Below, in pieces: positions 60,658-64,000 of a stretch of DNA of 64,000 nt (positions are counted from its first letter, which is position 1; each line of letters opens with the position of its first letter). This DNA is from Betaproteobacteria bacterium UBA5216 (GTDB lineage: Bacteria; Pseudomonadota; Gammaproteobacteria; Burkholderiales; SG8-41): the NCBI GenBank assembly GCA_002412495.1, contig DHVE01000101.1, positions 1 through 64,000 on the forward strand, in the 5' to 3' direction. A program made the position numbers and the translations under genes. The notes below the pieces were generated by a model. That model did not search any database. It was given only the letters and a program-made list of their open reading frames with translations, and had not been told where the DNA came from.

Positions 60658-62184
60658 ATGCTCGAAACCTTCAACAGCCTGCTGCTCGGGTTCAGCGTTG
60701 CCCTGCAACCGCAGATACTGATGTATGCCTTCATCGGCTGCCTCATCGGCACGCTGGTGGGTATGCTGCCCGGCGTGGGGCCGCTCGCGGGTATCAGCAT
60801 GTTGCTGCCCGCGACATTTGGATTGAATCCCATCGTTGCCATCGTGCTGCTGTCGGGCGTGTACTACGGCGCGATGTATGGCGGCTCCACCACCTCGATT
60901 TTGATCCGCCTGCCCGGCGAGGCGGCGTCGGTGATGACGTGCATCGACGGCTATGCCATGACACAACAGGGCCGCGCGGGACCGGCGCTGGCGATCGCCG
61001 CGATCGGCTCGTTCGTGGCGGGTACGCTCGGCGTGCTGGGCCTGATGCTGCTCGCGCCCACGCTGGCAACATTCGCGCTGCGCTTCGGCCCGCCGGAATA
61101 TACCGCGCTGCTGTTGATGGGCCTTTTGGTGCTGGCGTACATGACCGGCGGCTCGATACCCAAAACGCTGGCGATGGCGGGCTTTGGCCTGATGCTCGGC
61201 ATGATCGGCATCGACGCGATGAGCGGTTACACGCGCTTCAGTTTCGAGGTGATCGAGCTCGCCGATGGCATCGGCATCGTGCCGGTGGCAGTGGGACTTT
61301 TTGGCATCTCGGAAATATTGCTTACCGCGTCACAGCATTCACTGAAGTTGCCGAAAAATCCGTCGTTGCGCGAACTGATGCCGTCGCGCACTGAACTGAA
61401 ACAATCCATCGGCCCTATCGCGCGCGGCAGCGCGGTGGGTTTTCTCATCGGCATCATTCCCGGATCGGCGCATATTATCTCGTCGTTTATCTCGTACGGC
61501 ATCGAGCGGCGCATCTCCAAAACCCCGGAGCGGTTCGGCAACGGCGCCATCGAAGGCGTGGCGGGGCCGGAGTCGGCGAACAACGCCGCCGCCACCGGCG
61601 CGTTTATCCCGATGATGGCGTTGGGTATTCCCACCAGCCCGGTGACGGCGGTAATGATCGCGGCGATCATGGTACACGGCATCGCGCCGGGGCCGATGCT
61701 GATCGCGCAGCAGCCGGAATTGTTCTGGGGGTTTGTCGCCAGCATGTATGTCGGCAACGTCGTGCTGCTGATTTTGAACCTGCCAATGGTAGGTTTGTTC
61801 GTTAGCCTGCTACGGATTCCGTATGCGTATTTGTATCCATGCATCCTCGCGTTTTGTATCCTTGGCTGCTACTCGGTGAGCAACTCGGTGGTGGACGTGT
61901 GGATCATGCTGGCGATGGGCGGCGTGGGCTACGTGCTGCGCAAATTCGGTTTTGATCTGGCGCCGGTCGCGCTGGGCTTGGTGCTGGCGCCGATGCTCGA
62001 ACTCTCGCTGCGCCAGTCGCTGGCCATGAGCGCCGGTAGTTACGCAATTTTTATTGAGCGGCCGATTGCGGTGGTGATGCTCGGGCTCGGCGCGCTGATG
62101 TTGCTGATCAGCCTGAAGCCGTTGCTGTTCAAGTCGCAAAAGAAAGACTGGCGCTCAACCGTGGGGTTGGACGAGCCGTCCTGA
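60658..62184 (+). CDS. tctA: TctA-like large permease subunit
   Basis: The 508-residue protein has about twelve hydrophobic helices. The conserved glycine-rich segment GTLVGMLPGVGPLAG lies near residues 28-42 and a second such loop, IIPGSAH, in the second half. TctA moves the substrate delivered by a Bug receptor using the ion gradient. It is the only such permease in the window although eight receptors are present, so most receptors must use permeases elsewhere, share this one, or serve another purpose. Confidence 0.93.
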   Translation: MLETFNSLLLGFSVALQPQILMYAFIGCLIGTLVGMLPGVGPLAGISMLLPATFGLNPIVAIVLLSGVYYGAMYGGSTTSILIRLPGEAASVMTCIDGYAMTQQGRAGPALAIAAIGSFVAGTLGVLGLMLLAPTLATFALRFGPPEYTALLLMGLLVLAYMTGGSIPKTLAMAGFGLMLGMIGIDAMSGYTRFSFEVIELADGIGIVPVAVGLFGISEILLTASQHSLKLPKNPSLRELMPSRTELKQSIGPIARGSAVGFLIGIIPGSAHIISSFISYGIERRISKTPERFGNGAIEGVAGPESANNAAATGAFIPMMALGIPTSPVTAVMIAAIMVHGIAPGPMLIAQQPELFWGFVASMYVGNVVLLILNLPMVGLFVSLLRIPYAYLYPCILAFCILGCYSVSNSVVDVWIMLAMGGVGYVLRKFGFDLAPVALGLVLAPMLELSLRQSLAMSAGSYAIFIERPIAVVMLGLGALMLLISLKPLLFKSQKKDWRSTVGLDEPS

Positions 62185-62194
62185 GCGATGTATT

Positions 62195-62213
62195 ATAAGT
62201 ATATGTTTTTAAT
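62195..62213 (-). repeat. AT-rich 19-mer element, copy 6 (reverse)
   Basis: Plus-strand ATAAGTATATGTTTTTAAT matches the reverse complement of the consensus at 16 of 19. It is in the gap between tctA and the MFS gene, ending 18 bases before the MFS ATG. Confidence 0.6.
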
Positions 62214-62231
62214 ATACTTTTCCAGCCATTG

Positions 62232-63461
62232 ATGACGGGGGTAAATGGCGATACGGTCGCCCCGTGTGCCGGTAAGCCGCCCACTTTTGTCTACCTCATC
62301 GCCGTGCTGCTGCTCGGTCAGGCGCTGGGCACGATGGCGACATCCATACTGCCGGCGGTCGCGCCGAAGGTGGTTGAAACCTATCGCATCGGTTCTTCGT
62401 TGATCGGTTATCAGGTGAGCCTGATTTCGCTGGCGATGCTGGTCTCGCTGGTTTACGGCGGCAATCTCGCGGTGCGCTGGGGCGGTTGTCGCGTGAGTCA
62501 ATTGGGGTTGGTGTTGTGTATCGCCGGTTGCGTCGTGGCGATGCTGCCGCATCCAGGCTTCATGTTGCTGTCGGCGATTCCGATGGGGCTGGGCTACGGC
62601 CTGGTGTCGCCCGCCACTTCGCAGGTGCTGATGCGTTTTACGCCACCGGCGCGGCGCAATCTGATTTTTTCGGTGAAGCAGACCGGTGTGCCGTTGGGCG
62701 GTGTGGCAGCGGGCGGCCTTGCGCCGGCGATCGCGGTGTGGGTGGGGTGGCAATGGGCGCTGGCGGTGAACGCGGTGGCGCTGGCAATTTTATTGCTGCT
62801 GATGGAGCGAGGCCGCGCGCATTGGGACAATGATCGTGATCCGCGCGCCCAGTGGATTACCGATCCCTATGGCGGTTTGGCGACGGTGTGGCGCAATCGC
62901 GCGCTGCGTTATTTCGGCATGGCGGGCGCGGCGTATGTGGTGATGCAACTCGCGCTGTTGACGTTTACCGTGATCTTTTTTGTCGAAGAGATGAAGCTCG
63001 GATTGGTGCAGGCCGGGTTTATCTTGATGGCGTCGCAGGCAGGCGGCATCGCGGGCCGCTTGTTCTGGGGTTGGATCGCCGATGTATTGCGCGATTGCTT
63101 CAAGGCGCTGACGCTGCTAGGTACGGTGATGGCGGTAACAACGCTGCTGTGCGCCGCGATCACGCCCGCGTGGCCGGTGGCGGCCTCGTGCGTTTTATTT
63201 TTTGTGCTCGGCACCACGGCGAGCGGCTGGAACGGCGCGTTTCTTGCGGAGGTGGCGCGGCTCGTGCCTCCGCAATCGGTAAGCGCGGCCACCGGCGGCT
63301 CGCTGTTTCTGGTGAACATCGGCAAGTTTCTCGGGCCGATAGTGTTCACGCTGGCGTATCAATTGACGGGCAACTACAGCAACACCTTCGCGCTGATGGC
63401 GATTCCGTCGGCGGCAGGGCTCGTTTTCGTATTGCTGGCAAGAAAACGCGGTGCGGCGTAA
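62232..63461 (+). CDS. Major facilitator superfamily transporter
   Basis: From the ATG at 62232 (a TTG one codon earlier is also in frame) the product is 409 residues with about twelve hydrophobic helices. The loop 2-3 motif of MFS proteins is weak (YGGNLAVRWGG), and GYGLVSPATSQVLMRFTPPARR is the next conserved loop. It is probably an organic-anion or cyanate/nitrate-like MFS member; the substrate is unknown. It follows tctA by 47 bases. Confidence 0.85.
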   Translation: MTGVNGDTVAPCAGKPPTFVYLIAVLLLGQALGTMATSILPAVAPKVVETYRIGSSLIGYQVSLISLAMLVSLVYGGNLAVRWGGCRVSQLGLVLCIAGCVVAMLPHPGFMLLSAIPMGLGYGLVSPATSQVLMRFTPPARRNLIFSVKQTGVPLGGVAAGGLAPAIAVWVGWQWALAVNAVALAILLLLMERGRAHWDNDRDPRAQWITDPYGGLATVWRNRALRYFGMAGAAYVVMQLALLTFTVIFFVEEMKLGLVQAGFILMASQAGGIAGRLFWGWIADVLRDCFKALTLLGTVMAVTTLLCAAITPAWPVAASCVLFFVLGTTASGWNGAFLAEVARLVPPQSVSAATGGSLFLVNIGKFLGPIVFTLAYQLTGNYSNTFALMAIPSAAGLVFVLLARKRGAA

Positions 63462-63482
63462 TTCGCGCCGGTCGGTGTGCGG

Positions 63483-63998
63483 CTACCGGATCAGCTGCGG
63501 CGCGTCGCGTTTGGCGGGCGTGGGGACGGTGCCGGCGGGCGTGACCGTAGCGCGATACCGTTCGTAGTAACTGATGACCGCCGGCACATACGCCTTGGTT
63601 TCAGCGTACGGCGGAATTTTCATGCCCGCCTGCTGCACCGCGCCTTCACCGGCATTGTAGGCGGCCAGCACCAAATCGAGTTTGTTCGGGAACAGGGTAA
63701 GCAGGAAACGCAAGTAACGCGCGCCGCCTTGCAGGTTTTCGAGGGGGTCCCAGATATTGCGCACGCCGTATTTTTGCGCGGTACCGGGCATCAGCTGCAT
63801 CAGGCCGATGGCGCCCGCAGGGGATTTTGCCTGCGGGTTGTAGCCGGATTCGACAGTGATAATCGCGTGCATCAGCGACGCATCGAGGCCATTTTCCATG
63901 GCGACCTGCGCGATCAGCGGGGCAAATTGCGCGCGCAAGGCCGCGCTCGGTAAATTTCCGGTGTTCAGGGGAGCTATTTTTTCCAGCGAGGAATAATC
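63483..63998 (-). CDS. Lytic transglycosylase (SLT), N-terminus beyond the window
   Basis: The frame is open from the right edge to a TAG-type stop region at 63483 and covers the C-terminal 171 residues of a Slt70/MltE-style enzyme. It has the catalytic glutamate in ITVESGYNP, AGAIGLMQLMPGTAQ and LAAYNAGEGAV. It cuts the glycan backbone of peptidoglycan. A TTG at 63938 is a false start, because the frame continues upstream without interruption to the edge. Its stop faces the MFS gene, with 21 bases between. Confidence 0.9.
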   Translation of the reverse strand, partial: DYSSLEKIAPLNTGNLPSAALRAQFAPLIAQVAMENGLDASLMHAIITVESGYNPQAKSPAGAIGLMQLMPGTAQKYGVRNIWDPLENLQGGARYLRFLLTLFPNKLDLVLAAYNAGEGAVQQAGMKIPPYAETKAYVPAVISYYERYRATVTPAGTVPTPAKRDAPQLIR

Positions 63999-64000
63999 GA

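Noticed and set aside
60168..61394. 408-codon plus-strand frame across tctB and the start of tctA
   Set aside because: TctB and TctA are clear in the other frames, with membrane helices and family motifs; this frame is Arg/His-rich and has no hydrophobic pattern.

Overview
The window looks like a chromosomal segment of a free-living betaproteobacterium, most like Burkholderiales and relatives. The evidence is the gene order aromatic aminotransferase / uvrB, rne / rluC / HAD phosphatase / Rieske / sppA, and maf / DUF177 / rpmF / plsX / fabHDG / acpP / fabF, together with eight periplasmic receptors of the Bug (TctC-like) family. The DNA is GC-rich, with G or C at most third codon positions, so AT-rich patches stand out. 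No rRNA, CRISPR array, prophage or insertion sequence was seen.

Layout. 1-3.5 kb: a possible gene tail, a beta-hydroxyacid dehydrogenase overlapping an LVIVD beta-propeller gene, and a CobW-type GTPase. 3.5-6.1 kb, minus strand: a CHASE2 adenylate/guanylate cyclase and a FecR-like secreted protein. 6.4-8.2 kb: a small conserved protein, tRNA-Asn and an aromatic/aspartate aminotransferase. 8.2-31.5 kb is the housekeeping block: uvrB, nadE, a low-molecular-weight phosphatase, rne, rluC, a HAD phosphatase, a Rieske protein, sppA, maf, DUF177, rpmF, the fatty-acid synthesis cluster, pabC, mltG, tmk, holB, tatD, an ankyrin protein and a cupin-rubredoxin fusion ending in a clear terminator.

31.6-63.5 kb is an accessory catabolic region for organic and CoA-linked acids. 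It holds three MmgE/PrpD dehydratases, two MaoC-like hot-dog proteins, an ADP-forming acyl-CoA synthetase, a crotonase, two acyl-CoA dehydrogenases, a D-2-hydroxyacid dehydrogenase, an amidohydrolase, an enolase-superfamily enzyme, an isocitrate/isopropylmalate/tartrate-type dehydrogenase, a ModA-like protein, small cupin and VOC proteins, one TctBA permease and an MFS transporter. The eight Bug receptors fall in four adjacent pairs, each next to a different enzyme set. A diguanylate cyclase interrupts the region, and a lytic transglycosylase runs off the right edge.

The most unusual signal is not a gene. A 19-base AT-rich element, consensus TTTAAAAACAATTACTTAT, recurs in both orientations. 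Seven of the eight best copies lie within about 40 bases of a start codon, mostly in the accessory region. Paired extragenic palindromes flank the acyl-CoA synthetase gene, and a branched inverted repeat fills the rpmF-plsX gap. The best enzymatic oddities are a crotonase without either family glutamate, two acyl-CoA dehydrogenases without the usual catalytic glutamate, and a MaoC pair in which each partner keeps only half of the catalytic dyad.
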